This document shows positions 40,183 through 50,594 of a stretch of DNA of 64,000 bases, in pieces. Made by a program: the position numbers and the translations under genes. The notes under the pieces were generated by a model, which saw nothing but the letters and a program-made list of their open reading frames with translations, was not told the DNA's origin and ran no database searches. The DNA comes from Semisulcospira habei. Its lineage: Eukaryota > Mollusca > Gastropoda > Semisulcospiridae. Numbering within the stretch: position 1 is the first letter of the stretch; each line of letters begins with the position of its first letter. The stretch covers positions 113,826,466-113,890,465 of the forward strand of contig BTPG01000005.1 in assembly GCA_036245525.1 (NCBI GenBank), written 5' to 3'.

Positions 40183-40312
40183 TTAGTTATGCGTGCCGAA
40201 GTAAAAACACTTGTCTTCTTTCAGACTCTTTACACCTTTTCTCATTGGCCTGTCCCTATACGCCTTTTCACCCTGGTCGCCCGTTCTCAAGGCAACCGGA
40301 GTCTCATTATCA

Positions 40313-40388
40313 AACGTTACCAAGGTAACATGACTGTGATAATTTGAGTAGACTCAACTCATCACATGTTACCATGACAAGGTTACTC
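40313..40388. repeat. Imperfect 75-bp inverted repeat
   Basis: acgttaccaaggtaacatga...cacatgttaccatgacaagg around gagtagactc. Confidence 0.65.
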
Positions 40389-40403
40389 GCTGGGCAAAAC
40401 GCC

Positions 40404-40427
40404 CCCCCCCCCCCCCCCCCCCCCCCC
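40404..40427. repeat. C homopolymer
   Basis: 24 C in a row. Confidence 0.95.
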
Positions 40428-40800
40428 AACAACAGGAAAGTTCCAAGCGAAGGCCCTATGCACTTTTTTAGGCTCTACGTACTGGCCGTAGTCGAAACGG
40501 CGAAGAAACGGAGAGCTAGATAAATAAAAATTGCGGGGGTTATGCAACGAAATAGCTATATGCACGCTTTTTGTTATGCCTACGGTACCAATTTCATACA
40601 AAGGAATAACGGAAAATGTGTCAAATTAGAAAATACCTTGGAGAGAAATTCGAGGCGAATGCAGTTCGCGTGAGGTTGTTGACTGAAGTATTGAGATTTG
40701 CGTCCCCTGAATCTCTACGTCACACACGTACAGCCTGGAGTTCTTTCAATGGCATACTTCACGCTTATGGTTTTACATTTGAAGACAAAATCGTTACAGT

Positions 40801-40940
40801 TACGAGTTAGGCTTTACCAGTGGTTCTTGTTGCATCTCGGGTCCGATCAGGGGGTCAATGTCGGAGGTAAAAGTCTCGAGCGAAAGCATTGACCCTCCTG
40901 ACCGGACTCTCCGTGGCGACAAGAACCACTGGAACTCGTA
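40801..40940. repeat. 140-bp hairpin, single-copy type
   Basis: tacgagttaggctttaccag...ctggaactcgta outside, cagtggttcttgt/acaagaaccactg and gggggtcaatg/cattgaccctc inside, ~24-base loop. Confidence 0.9.
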
Positions 40941-41289
40941 ATACAAAATATTATCTCCTTCAGACTTACTGGGTGTAAAACATAGCTCCGTCAAAGGGAG
41001 GTAAATCCTATTAAATACAGCACCCACCTTGGTGTTAAGAAGGGGCAATCACTTTATTATTTCCGTCCTTTCAAAGCCGGGGAGGTAAGAGCCCGAAACC
41101 GCAGTGGGTCGATTATAAGTTTCAGGTTTATACGCTGAGTAATCAGTAATTTTAAATGTGTTTAGCTTTGACTACAGTTTGAGACGTGGAAATCTTACAA
41201 CCTGGAAGGAATTTCCTGCGCACGTGGTTACAACTCTCTATCTCTCCACCCCCACCTCCTACACGGCAATCCCTATCGCTCTCCAGTAT

Positions 41290-41538
41290 GCTTGCTAAGT
41301 CTATTTTAGGCATCCACAAAAAGTTATGAATATTCCGGCCCTAGCTGAGATCGGACAGTTCCCTGTGAGCATCAGAGTATCGGTCCAAGTGATAGGTTTT
41401 TGGCTTCATATGCTAAACTCTGATAGCACCTCCTACCTCAAACAGGCGTATCACGAACAGCTTATGACCACCGCCCCGTGGGTCGCTTTTACAAGACAAA
41501 TTCTCTGCTCACTGGGCTTTCGCCACGTGTTGGGATAG
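41290..41538 (+). pseudogene. LINE C-terminal fragment (non-LTR RT post-RT domain)
   Basis: KSILGIHKKL in one frame, then MNIPALAEIGQFPVSIRVSV, WLHMLNSDSTSYLKQAY and ILCSLGF in another: the ALAELGRFPL-type block found after the RT in several non-LTR element families. One frameshift at about 41322; short relic. Confidence 0.6.
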
Positions 41539-42140
41539 CCAGTGTACATTCAGGGGAACCTCACTTAAAACAGCCCTCCATAGAAAACTAGAAGAGCAAT
41601 ACACTAGATACTGGAACGGAATTAAGCGGAGCAACACATCTAGACTGACATTCTATAACAAAGCAACTGATAAATACTACTAGCCAGGGAGGATGCACAA
41701 TGCACTCTAGCAAAGTTCGTATTTGACTGCTTCTCTCTTCTTTTTCACGCCCCGGACCGTCGGAGACGCTACAAGACCGGACGGAACCACGGACCACGCG
41801 AAAATCATCGGCGGTCACAGGAATAATACAGATGGGACTCCACGAACACAGACGCCGCGCGGTGAACACCAATGAACTGACTTACTGCCGACAGAAAAGT
41901 GCAAAATTCCGTGTGGACTGAAGAAGCTTAAAGAATTATATAAAGTAATGTACATGATACTAATGATAGTTCAGTCCGATCCATCTGTGTCCTTTGGCTC
42001 CAATGGGCCCCTCGACAATAAACGTTGTTCTTGTTCTCAATATCTCTCTCCCGCATTGCAGTTGGAAGTGAAAGCGGCACGAGCCAGGAGGAGATAAGCG
42101 AGGAGTGTGTGGCGTGCACCGATTGAGGGCGTGAAAACAG
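41539..42140. other. Unassigned spacer
   Basis: No gene or repeat family recognised. Confidence 0.35.
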
Positions 42141-42269
42141 CGGTCACTTTAATTAGTGACCACGCCGGCAACCCCCCAGATTGGCCCGGACCCCCTCCCG
42201 CACGCTGCATCGCCTTTCAACTGAGCGTATCGGATAATCTTGGATGGCTTCGAACGGCCAGGCAGGGCT

Positions 42270-42341
42270 CCGTTTTTCGTCGCGATGATTCCTGCAGGAA
42301 GCATCGCGATTAAAACCGCTACCCGACAGCCAAGGCGTTAA
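42270..42341. repeat. C-family hairpin, copy 5
   Basis: cgtttttcgtcgcgatgatt-cctgcagg-aagcatcgcgattaaaaccg; right end cgacagccaaggcg-TTAA (42338-42341). The left end is decayed. Confidence 0.9.
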
Positions 42342-42479
42342 TTTTGTCCCGTTTACTACCAGTTAACTCATTCGACATACTTCGCGTCCCGATACGCGAC
42401 AAAAAGCCTTTCTCTCTTACTACAGACACGTGAGTTGACGTTATGTGTGTGTATGTGTCTTATATTATTATTATGTGCA

Positions 42480-42877
42480 CGCGTATTCAGGGTTCCTAGG
42501 CAAAAGAAGTCTAGTCCGGGCCAGCGTGCTTTTTCTTATTTCGGTCCAGTCACCTGGAACGATCTTCCAGCCCATCGCAGACATGTTCCAACTCTGTCTG
42601 CTTTCAAATCACTGCTCAAGACCTATCTTTTTTTCTTATGCGTATAGTTAGATGCATTTTCAGTGTGTTAACAATCGTTGGCAGTAGCTGTTCTTGTATT
42701 GGTGTGTGTGTGTGTGTACGAGCTTTTGATATGTGTCACTTTAGTTTTTGTAATATTTATTGTTTCTTTTACCTTTTTGTACTTTTTGTTCTGTGATTTT
42801 TGCTCTTGTAAAGCGCTTAGAGCATCATTCATTTGGAGGTTAAGCTTTATATAAATGAACATTATTATCATTATTAA
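42480..42877 (+). mobile_element. L2/CR1-type LINE 3' end
   Basis: The frame SPGQRAFSYFGPVTWNDLPA..HVPTLSAFKSLLKTYLF (42510-42635) is the conserved C-terminus of L2/CR1 ORF2. The 3' UTR ends with ttgtaaagcgcttagagcat...aagctttatataaatgaaca and an (ATT)n tail, as in L2-type elements. Strongly 5'-truncated. Confidence 0.88.
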
Positions 42878-43013
42878 ACTTTTAATTGTCTTAAATTCCT
42901 TCGTTTTCCTTGTTAATTTGATGGACCAAACAGTGTAATTTCCCGATTTCTTAATTTTTTTTAATTTTTATTTTGCCATCTCGAACTCCACTGAACTGAA
43001 CTGAAGGTCTGTT

Positions 43014-43075
43014 TGTGCTGGTCCGTGAATGTGCGCCTTACGGAGTTCCGATATTAGGTCCAAACTCAAAGATCA
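43014..43075. repeat. Degenerate D-family hairpin, copy 5
   Basis: gtgctggtccgtgaatgtgc ... taggtccaaactcaaagatc; stem largely decayed. Confidence 0.55.
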
Positions 43076-43161
43076 ACGCATCTCATACATTTCACGTTTG
43101 AGATATCGGACATGTATGCTAAGGGCCCCCGACTTGCACTCATGTCTACTGCTGCAGGTTT

Positions 43162-43230
43162 GTGTGCTGCTCTGTGATTTTGGACCTTACGGTCTGCGGC
43201 CGTAAGGTTAAAAATAACAGACCAGCACAC
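43162..43230. repeat. D-family hairpin, copy 6
   Basis: gtgtgctgctctgtgatttt/aaaataacagaccagcacac with centre ccttacggtctgcggccgta. Confidence 0.93.
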
Positions 43231-43774
43231 ACGCCATCATTTTCAAGGCAGTTTTGTATAACTGTCTGCCACTAACCCCCGTATAAGAGTTGTCGTAGGA
43301 AACAAGGCAAACCGGAAATACCAACGCTGAATTTTCAGGCATTCCCGGAAGTGATTGTCTAAAGAGGGATATTTCCAGAAATAAATAAAACGTGTCGCGC
43401 CAGATGGTTGACCATTACAGCGCGAGGCTTGTATAATGTTCTAAGAATAAGTCGAACAGAACTGACAGAAACTTGTTGCGTGTGGTCCCAGAATTCTGCT
43501 CTTGCAGTTTGTTTATACAGAGGATACACATCTGAAGCCTAAACGGAACAAACCAGGCACCATCTTACACATTAAGCCCGATAACCACCCCTCCCTCCCC
43601 ACACCCCACTCCAACCAACTGATGAACATAGAAGTAAATAAGGGCCAGCGTTAGGCAGAAGTCCACATGAGCCTTTGAGGGCTGCGAAGGCCTATGAAGA
43701 TGAGTACCACGAAAAGAAGGATTAAGAGGCTGGGAATGGTGCAAGAAGGTCTTCTGTTCGACATATACGGAAGC
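43231..43774. other. Spacer without recognised feature
   Basis: No gene or known family. Confidence 0.35.
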
Positions 43775-43912
43775 CAGTTGCATGAGAGCTTAGTCCTGCG
43801 GCAGCCACTAAGCAAGGTGCTCCGCTTAAAGCGGAGCATGTTGCTTAGTGGCTGCCGCAGGCGGAGCACCTGCTTAGTGGCTGCCGAAGGACTAAGCTCA
43901 CTCATGCAACTG
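43775..43912. mobile_element. F-family hairpin, copy 3, right arm partly duplicated
   Basis: cagttgcatgagagcttagt...actaagctcactcatgcaac. The inner stem gcagccactaagcaaggtgc has its partner twice on the right (43832-43860 and 43861-43889), so one 29-30 bp right-arm block is repeated. Confidence 0.92.
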
Positions 43913-44018
43913 ACCCCAGGGGCTTCTTCCCTAGTGTTGCACCCGCCAATAAGCACTTGAAAAAGCTTCATTATATTCTTGTAAAGCACTGGCAAGAGCC
44001 AGGTAGCAAATTGCCCTT

Positions 44019-44055
44019 GGGCCGGGGTCGGCCCAACCAAGGCCGACCCCGGCCC
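44019..44055. repeat. Short E-type hairpin
   Basis: gggccggggtcggcc-caacca-ggccgaccccggccc: 15-bp perfect arms. Confidence 0.9.
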
Positions 44056-44283
44056 GCGAATCTGGGATCATATTTTCCCTTCAGTGCAGAAAGTACGCGG
44101 GGGGCATAACCGAGAAGTAGGAAGATTTTCACCGACAGAACACAGACGCCGACGGAAACATCGTGCTGCTAACGTTTTGACACTTCGTACGCGAAGACTG
44201 AGCTTCGTTTCGGCGAGCTTGAACATCGTACCACATGCTAAAACTCCGTACTGGTCGCACGCTGCTGATGCAGTTTTGCCTTA

Positions 44284-44393
44284 CCAGTAAGCAGAGGTAC
44301 TCGGGCCCACGACAGCCGCAGTGGGCCCGAGCACGGCTGTGTGCGGGCCCACTGCGGCCGTCGTGGGCCCGACTGAAGACGTTTTGTTACTGG
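44284..44393. mobile_element. E-family hairpin (second sequence type), copy 5
   Basis: ccagtaagcagaggtactcg...gacgttttgttactgg; inner gggcccacgacagccgcagt/actgcggccgtcgtgggccc. Confidence 0.94.
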
Positions 44394-44708
44394 CGTTGGC
44401 CCCGTATGCCAATTTTTCGATTGGAATCACAGGTGACCCACCACACGGACCTCCGTCAGATACAGGGAATTTTTCCACGCCAGTAACTGCCGACCAACTC
44501 TCCCTCTGCATTGCAGTGGGGTGTTTGCGTGAGGCTAAAGATCGCTCAAACAAAGCCGCTAGGACTATGACTGGCAGGTACCGGGAATTGAAAATTACGT
44601 GCAATTAGACTCATGCACCTGTATGCAGGCGACAAAGCGAAAACAACATCAGATCGATACATGTAGGAAACTACTACTCCGGAAACGTGGGTCGAACTGC
44701 ACATAATC

Positions 44709-44802
44709 TATACTGAAGAGCAAAAGAAATGCGACATTTTGGAATCATCGGAAACACTAAAGTTTCGCAAAAAATGTCGCATTTCTTCTGTTCGTCAGTA
44801 TA
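44709..44802. mobile_element. G-family TA-flanked hairpin MITE, copy 1
   Basis: tatactgaagagcaaaagaa atgcgacattt pairs with aaatgtcgcatttcttctgt tcgtcagtata. TA at both ends suggests Tc1/mariner-type target preference. Confidence 0.88.
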
Positions 44803-45096
44803 CAACGGTCGGTACCTGCCTGGCATAGTCCTAGCGGCTTTGTTTGAACTATTTTTATCCCCACGCAAAAGTCTCGCTGCAATGCAGAGGGCAGTAACTG
44901 TCTGGGAAAAGTTTCCTGCAACTGACGGGTGTTTCCCGCTGTACACAGTTATCCCCCGTGACGCAGCCATATTTAATTGCACATAACGCGAAAGGGCGCG
45001 CGCACTGCATTGCTTCAGTGTCGCTTCGCGCCTGAACAAAAATGCAAGTAAGAGATCATAATTACAAACGTGTTACATCAGGCGCAATATATTAAA

Positions 45097-45179
45097 TTAG
45101 CTCATTGGAGACGTGCCGCCTCCGGATACGCGGCTTATGCCGCGTATCCGGAGGCGGCACGTCTCCTCCAACGAGTCAA
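45097..45179. mobile_element. H-family TTAA palindrome, copy 2
   Basis: TTAG-CTCATTGGAGACGTGCC...GGCACGTCTCCTCCAACGAG-TCAA. The stem ggagacgtgccgcctccgga and its partner are perfect over 27 bp; loop cttatg. Confidence 0.93.
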
Positions 45180-45186
45180 AGGCACA

Positions 45187-45233
45187 GAATTTCATGAGCA
45201 CCTGCAGGCCGGCGAGGGCTCATGTGAATATTT
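45187..45233. repeat. A-like short hairpin, copy 13
   Basis: agaatttcatgagcacctgc...agggctcatgtgaata; follows the H element directly. Confidence 0.6.
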
Positions 45234-45407
45234 TCCCCTGCTGGAAAACTGGGGAAAAAAGTACAGAAAAGCAGCACAAGCTTCATTTCACGCAGTGTCT
45301 TTGATCGCTTGATCGCACGCAGTGTTCCGGGTTCACTTCATCAAATCTATAAATCGTATCCACTGGATCCCAAAACCTGCATGGCAGCTTGCATACACAT
45401 ACTTTAG

Positions 45408-45445
45408 GCTACGGCCGAAAGGTCCAAAATCGCAGACCAGCACAA
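45408..45445. repeat. Half of a D-family hairpin
   Basis: ctacggccgaaaggtccaaa atcgcagaccagcac: right arm only. Confidence 0.65.
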
Positions 45446-45529
45446 GCTGCACTCTTCAGCCGATGGTGCATCGGTCGACCTCCTCTACGAACAAAGGTGA
45501 AGAAGAAGTGACAAGGACGTGCTAGTCGC

Positions 45530-46033
45530 TGCTTAGTGAAAAAAACTAAGCACAATATTAAATCATGTCGCCAGCCGGTCTAAAAAAGCAAAAGACACCT
45601 AAAACATTCTAGGGACGCTGCACCTTCACGCGAAAATATGTACAGGGAACGATATTCAAAAATGCATTAACCGCAAAAACAAACTAATCATCATGTAGTA
45701 AAACTGTTGCCGCTAGGGTTTCATGTGAAAGGAAAACAGAAAAAAAAGAGGTTGAAAACCTTTTAAATTAGATACAAGGAACACGACGTTTCGGATCAAG
45801 GATCATTCTTCAGGGTGACATGGAAACAAACGTAGAACAGACTGATCATCTCTTACGTACAGCAGACCATTTAGCAACATGCATCCAGTAGCAAGGACAG
45901 TAGGGAGAATTTAAGTAAAGGAAAATGCAGGCGAATGGACCAAGGGTAGACAGGAACATATAAGCACCACAAAAAAAAAAAAAGAGACTAAAAATGCACC
46001 CTGTGGGGCTGACCAGGATGACCGTGGGAATTG
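45530..46033 (-). mobile_element. SINE family S1, old diverged copy
   Basis: tgcttagtgaaaaaaactaa, catgtcgccagccggtct, accatttagcaacatgcatc, gaatggaccaagggtagaca and caccctgtggggctgaccag occur in the same order as in 8057-8442. About 250 bases of foreign sequence lie between 45610 and 45868. Confidence 0.75.
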
Positions 46034-46130
46034 AAAGTTCTATAGAAATGTGAATATAAAAATCTCGTATTCTTTGATATTCTGACTACATAAGTTATGT
46101 CCAGCATTGTTGGTCGACACAATAAAACAA

Positions 46131-46238
46131 CCCACTAAGCAAAGGTCTTCGGGCACACGACAGCCGCAGTGGGCCCGCGCACGGCTGTGCGCGGGCCCAC
46201 TGCGGCCGTCGTGGGCCCGAAGACGTTTAGCTACTGGG
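46131..46238. mobile_element. E-family hairpin (second sequence type), copy 6
   Basis: cccactaagcaaaggtcttc...gaagacgtttagctactggg; inner cgcagtgggcccgcgcacgg and partner; 108 bp with only a few mismatches. Confidence 0.94.
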
Positions 46239-46415
46239 GAAACGGAAGTCGCCGAAAAGGAAAAGAGGCACGAGGACGACCTCAAGGCGAACAACAAACG
46301 TGCGAATCTCCAGCTTCGCCAGCTACAGTCGGCTGCTGCAGCATCATGCAACCGGCATGCCATGACCTGCAGTAAAATAAATCCAATAAACACTACTACA
46401 AAATTGCTTCAGTTC

Positions 46416-46512
46416 GAGGCATGAACCTCATGAACTCCAGCAGTTGGCTCACGAGGATCTGTGTCTCTTGCAGTTGGATCGGTTTCACTTTTCTCGGCAG
46501 TGAAGGAGTTAA
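46416..46512. mobile_element. Family A element right part, copy 14
   Basis: Decayed hairpin gaggcatgaacctcatga...cacgaggatctgtgtctc and intact right end CTCGGCAGTGAAGGAG-TTAA (46509-46512). Confidence 0.75.
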
Positions 46513-46877
46513 AAATCACTGAAAACGACAACTCCAATCACACGTTCGTGATCTTTTCAAAACCACTGCGTAGTGCAGTCAAACGTGTCAAGGCGGCCAC
46601 CAGCATAAAGCGACCACTTGTCTTAGCAGGACAGCCAGTTTTGGTCCCATAGTCTTCTTTCTGTCAATGTGTAAGGCGGCCACCTGTCTAAGGCGACCAC
46701 TGTTTCATAGTCCCTTGGATGGTCGATATAAAATATGTTTGATTTCATAAGTTAGTCCTCCATGGAAATAGAATGATCGTAATATCACCTCTCGCCGCTC
46801 ACAGTTGCCTTGTACAAGCCCATCGTCTGGGTGGTAGGTTTCCCTTATCAGCAAGGGACATCACGCAGTTCGAGTAG

Positions 46878-46953
46878 TATACTGAGGTGAAAAAGAAATG
46901 CGTGTTTCCGATGATTCCAGAAATGTCGCATTTCTTTCGCTCGTCTGTTTATA
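46878..46953. mobile_element. G-family TA-flanked hairpin MITE, copy 2
   Basis: tatactgaggtgaaaaagaa atgcg ... aaatgtcgcatttctttcgc tcgtctgtttata; shorter loop region. Confidence 0.82.
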
Positions 46954-47044
46954 ATCTGTACAATGTATTTCACATTCTATATAGTTCCTGAAACGCATCG
47001 ACCTGTGAGACGAACAAGATACAACTTATCATCAGTCGAGCGTT

Positions 47045-47400
47045 TCATGACTCATCGGCCTGGGGAACAGCGAAGACCAGACCTCGGCCAGCATGCGAGA
47101 GGCGTAGATTCTCACGACTGAGCCTCTGCGAATGCAGGGGTTCATGAGCATCTATGTCTCTTGCAGATGAAACAAAATTTGTATGGCACACAAAGACAAC
47201 GATACTATGTATTATCGATATACTCCTTTGTCCAGGTGGCTGAGGAACAGCCAGACCCGAAGTCGGCCAAGCGAGAGGCATAGATTCTCACGACCCCCTT
47301 GCAAATGCTGGGACCCATGAGGATCCTATGCATCCTGCCCGCGTAAAGAGCTGGGAGGGAGACCCTGATAATATTAATGATACTCTCTTTTGTCCAGATC
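47045..47400. repeat. Tandem A-hairpin units (copies 15 and 16)
   Basis: Two adjacent ~175-bp units, each with a cctgg..gaacagc..ccagacc..tcggcca block. Hairpin 47095-47164 (gcgagaggcgtagattctca...tctatgtctcttgc) is in the first and 47271-47338 in the second. A third block start (ttttgtccagatctctggta) follows at 47389. Unlike other A copies these lie head-to-tail. Confidence 0.8.
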
Positions 47401-47464
47401 TCTGGTACAGCAGCGGAACCAGACCCGATGCAACCCAGCCAGAGAAAAACGTGCCTTCCCCAGC

Positions 47465-47507
47465 AAGCAAAGGACTGCGGCCGACGTTGGCCCGAGGATC
47501 CTTTGCA
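47465..47507. repeat. Short E-type hairpin
   Basis: gcaaaggactgcggccgacg ttggcccgaggatcctttgc; degenerate. Confidence 0.55.
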
Positions 47508-47826
47508 GACCAGGGAGGTAGATAATGGCAATGACACGCTCCTTTGTCAGAGCGTCTCATTTGCCGTCGCGTCGCGCTATACATGGTCCGCAAATCGGTA
47601 CGTCATGACTACACGGGGGAGAACCGTGTACCAGAAGCACGTTTCGAGTTGTGCGAAATACCCAGACAGCATCGATTCAATTTCATGCCTGCTTCCTGAC
47701 TTGCAGGAAGCCGCCGAAGAAGCAGAGACATCGGCGTACCTAGAGTAGTACAGTACCTTTTACAACACAATTCATTAACATAAATAAAGAAACGAGTATA
47801 CCATTCGCTGCTTATCTTGTCATTGC

Positions 47827-47870
47827 GTGGAGAAAGCAGCAACAACTCCGTTGTCACTTACTTTCTCCAC
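47827..47870. repeat. Short inverted repeat
   Basis: gtggagaaag/ctttctccac with a 24-base loop. Confidence 0.6.
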
Positions 47871-47891
47871 ACACTGACGAGAAAGGTAGTA

Positions 47892-47953
47892 AATTGTATA
47901 CTTGCTTGTTTTGAAAAAAAAAATGTCGAAAAGGCAAAACAAAGTATACAATT
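47892..47953. repeat. Short inverted repeat next to (TA)n
   Basis: aattgtatacttgcttgttttg pairs with caaaacaaagtatacaatt. Confidence 0.7.
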
Positions 47954-47967
47954 CGCTATAAAAACAA

Positions 47968-48073
<106 letters not shown>

Positions 48074-48088
48074 GAAATATTAATAGTA

Positions 48089-48295
48089 TTACTGATCTAT
48101 AGTTTACAGTGTCAGTTCCTGCATGCACAAGGGAGGTAACCCCTTAACTGCCGGGGGAAACAATGGGCGCAATCCAACTGCATAAGGCATAGATTCTCAT
48201 GAGCTCCCGCGACAGCGGGGGCTCATGAGAATCAATACCTCTTGCTGACACCAATTTGTGTCCATGTAAATTCCTAGATGGTCGTGGCTTTTGGG
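48089..48295 (+). repeat. Inverted duplication left arm with A hairpin (copy 17)
   Basis: ttactgatctatagtttaca...gcatgcacaagggagg followed by an A element (GTAACCCCTTAACTGCCGGG, hairpin 48180-48245). Reverse complement present at 49310-49516. Confidence 0.92.
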
Positions 48296-48370
48296 ACGCT
48301 CTTTTCTAAGCATGCTTCTTTCTTCCTTGCATTTTACACACTTGGAAGTCTCCTTTTTAGTCTGGATTAC

Positions 48371-48441
48371 AGTACCTTTGGATACATATATCCTACAGGA
48401 ATCATCGCGACTAAGCCGCTACCGACTCCCAAAGGGTTTAG
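48371..48441. repeat. C-family hairpin right half, copy 6
   Basis: cctacaggaatcatcgcgac taagccgctaccgactccca aaggg; most of the left arm is missing. Confidence 0.75.
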
Positions 48442-48719
48442 AATGCTGTACGAAGTGTCAAAAAGTGAGCAGTACAATGTCCCTGTCTCATGTGCACTTC
48501 AATGCAGAATACATCGTACTTCTGGATTATCCCCTGTGCTCAATCAGCCGCACATTCACTCCTTCCATCTGCAACACACGCACTGTACGCGGTGTGAAGC
48601 ATACTGCCGTGATCAGAGAAAAGGCCAGTGTGTCCATTTTTGGAGAAAAGCGATATATCCATTGTTATACTATGAAAATATTGCTTATATAAAAAATAAG
48701 TCATACTGGCTTTTAAATT

Positions 48720-49040
48720 AAAAAAAAAAAAAAAAAAAAAAGCGAGGCTTTCGTTGTTATTCAATGAAACGGTCGCTCTCATATCATTTTCATTTTTGTT
48801 GAGAAAAGCTACATTTTACTGTTATTCGATTAAAATCTGGCTTTTTTCAAAAATGGACATACTGACTTTTTCAGATCACGGTAGTATAAATGTCTGGATG
48901 CATTTTCGTTGAGAAAAGCTAATGTTCACTGTTATTCAATGAAAACCTCGAGTCCTTAAAAAATAATAATAATTAAAAAAAAACATTAAAAAAAAACCCG
49001 GACGTACTGGCTTAAAAAAAAAAAAAAAAAATCACGGTAC
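48720..49040. other. A-rich spacer
   Basis: Several poly-A runs (48720-48740, 48978-49000, 49015-49030) and three repeats of a 'gttgagaaaagcta...cactgttattcaatgaaa' block at 48760, 48800 and 48908; no gene. Confidence 0.5.
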
Positions 49041-49309
49041 TCTGTATGTCTGGAAGGCATCCTATTCTCACACGCACCGTACTTGACCCTGGAACTGAAA
49101 TATACAACCTATGGCTTCGACCTATTCCACGACGCCGTCTGCCCGTCTGTTAGTCTGCTCCAACCTCGTCTCGACCCTTTTCACGTCGATATTTCGAAAG
49201 GTTCAAAGGGTGACACGTTTAACACCTTCCTCTGCCATAGACGCCACGCGTTTTTTTTTTTGTTTTTTTTCTCTTCTCTTTTCTTTCTGAAATCTGCGTT
49301 CATTGAACG

Positions 49310-49516
49310 CCCAAAAGCTACGACCATCTAGGGATTAACATGGACACAAATTGGTGTCAGCAAGAGGTATAGATTCTCATGAGCCCCAGCTGTCGCGGGG
49401 GCTCATGAGGAACTATGCCTAGTCTTGCAGTTGGATTCGCTCACTGCTTCCCGGCAGTTAAGGGGTTACCTCCCTTGTGCATGCAGGCACTGACACTGTA
49501 AACTATAGATCAGTAA
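49310..49516 (-). repeat. Inverted duplication right arm with A hairpin (copy 18)
   Basis: Reverse complement of 48089-48295, including the same flanking gcatgcacaagggagg segment. Hairpin 49360-49428. Confidence 0.92.
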
Positions 49517-49566
49517 ACAGTAGGTCAGTCGACCGGTGGCTACATGCACCGTCAGGGATATAACGA

Positions 49567-49645
49567 TACGACAGCCGGGGAGGAGCCAAGCGAATCTAGC
49601 ACTACCCTTGAACTAACATGGTCGATCCATCTCCAGCAGCTGGTA
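49567..49645. repeat. Half B-family hairpin
   Basis: gagccaagcgaatctagcac tacccttgaactaacatggt cgatccatct: right arm only. Confidence 0.7.
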
Positions 49646-49689
49646 CAAAAAAAATTAACCTCCCACGGATCCGATAGGTATTATTATCC

Positions 49690-49923
49690 CCGCCCTTCCC
49701 TGCTGCAGTACATACATTTTTGTTTCTGAAATCTTGCTTCATTCAACGACCAAAAGCCAGACGCCGTCCAAGAAACAAGGATACAAATTGGTCTCAGCAA
49801 AAGGCATAGATCCTTATGAGCCCCCGCAGTGTGTGTGTGTGTGTGTGGGGGGGGACTCATGAGGATCTATACCTCTTGCAGTTGGATCAACTTCACTTTC
49901 TTTCTCGGCAGTGAATGGGTTAA
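49690..49923. mobile_element. Family A element, copy 19 with (GT)n in the loop
   Basis: Left CCGCCCTTCCCTGCTGCAG, right GGCAGTGAATGGG-TTAA (49920-49923). Hairpin 49797-49879 with (GT)9 replacing the palindrome centre at 49829-49846. Confidence 0.85.
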
Positions 49924-50197
49924 GGGCACGGCGACAAGCTAATCTGTAACTACCTTTGAACTGTCTACCCGTCTTCCAAAGATGGTGTAATTCGAGCCTT
50001 TCAAGATGCCGAGAAAACTACCTTCCCCCCCCCCCTCCCCCCCACACCCTTCACCCTCCCCAAGAGGTCTGTGACCTAATCTTTTATCCTTGTAAAATGA
50101 AGTTTCATTTCATTTCACTTCCCCCAAATTTGCAAAAGGATAAGATTAAATGAGTTAATTTTCAATGAGCACTTCCTTCTATGTGTGCAACTTAACA

Positions 50198-50262
50198 TTA
50201 ACTCATTTGAGACGTACATCATTTGCCGCGTATTTGTATGCAGTACGAATCCAATGAGTTAA
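50198..50262. mobile_element. H-family TTAA palindrome, copy 3
   Basis: TTAACTCATTTGAGACGTAC...GTACGAATCCAATGAGTTAA, 65 bp, both TTAA intact, stem partly decayed. Confidence 0.85.
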
Positions 50263-50323
50263 ATGGGTCTGGCAAGATCCACAAAGAAGCTCAGAATGCA
50301 ATTTAGATGGGGTGGTGGTGAAG

Positions 50324-50479
50324 GGGGTCGGGGGGGGGGGGGGGGGGGGGGGCATGTGCATCGTTTACACTGTGCTCGCTTTCGTGGAGTGAACCTGCGT
50401 CTCTAAGGCCGTAGAACGTGAGAAATGTTAGAGGCTGATAGGTCTGATGGGGCCACATTTGTTGTTGTTGTTGTTGTTT

Positions 50480-50511
<32 letters not shown>

Positions 50512-50530
50512 GGGGGGGGGGGGGGGGGGG
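50324..50530. repeat. G and T homopolymer tracts
   Basis: G run at 50324-50352; (TTG)n then ~31 T followed by ~20 G at 50461-50530. Confidence 0.93.
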
Positions 50531-50594
50531 CGAATGCATATGGCGGCTTTGAAATCACCTTTGTGTTCGCAAACGACGTACACCCTAAAACGTC

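Noticed and set aside
40404..40427. Homopolymer C/G runs as biological features of interest
   Set aside because: Many such runs (13437, 22556, 25520, 50324, 57423) could be partly sequencing or assembly artefacts; only listed as low-complexity tracts.
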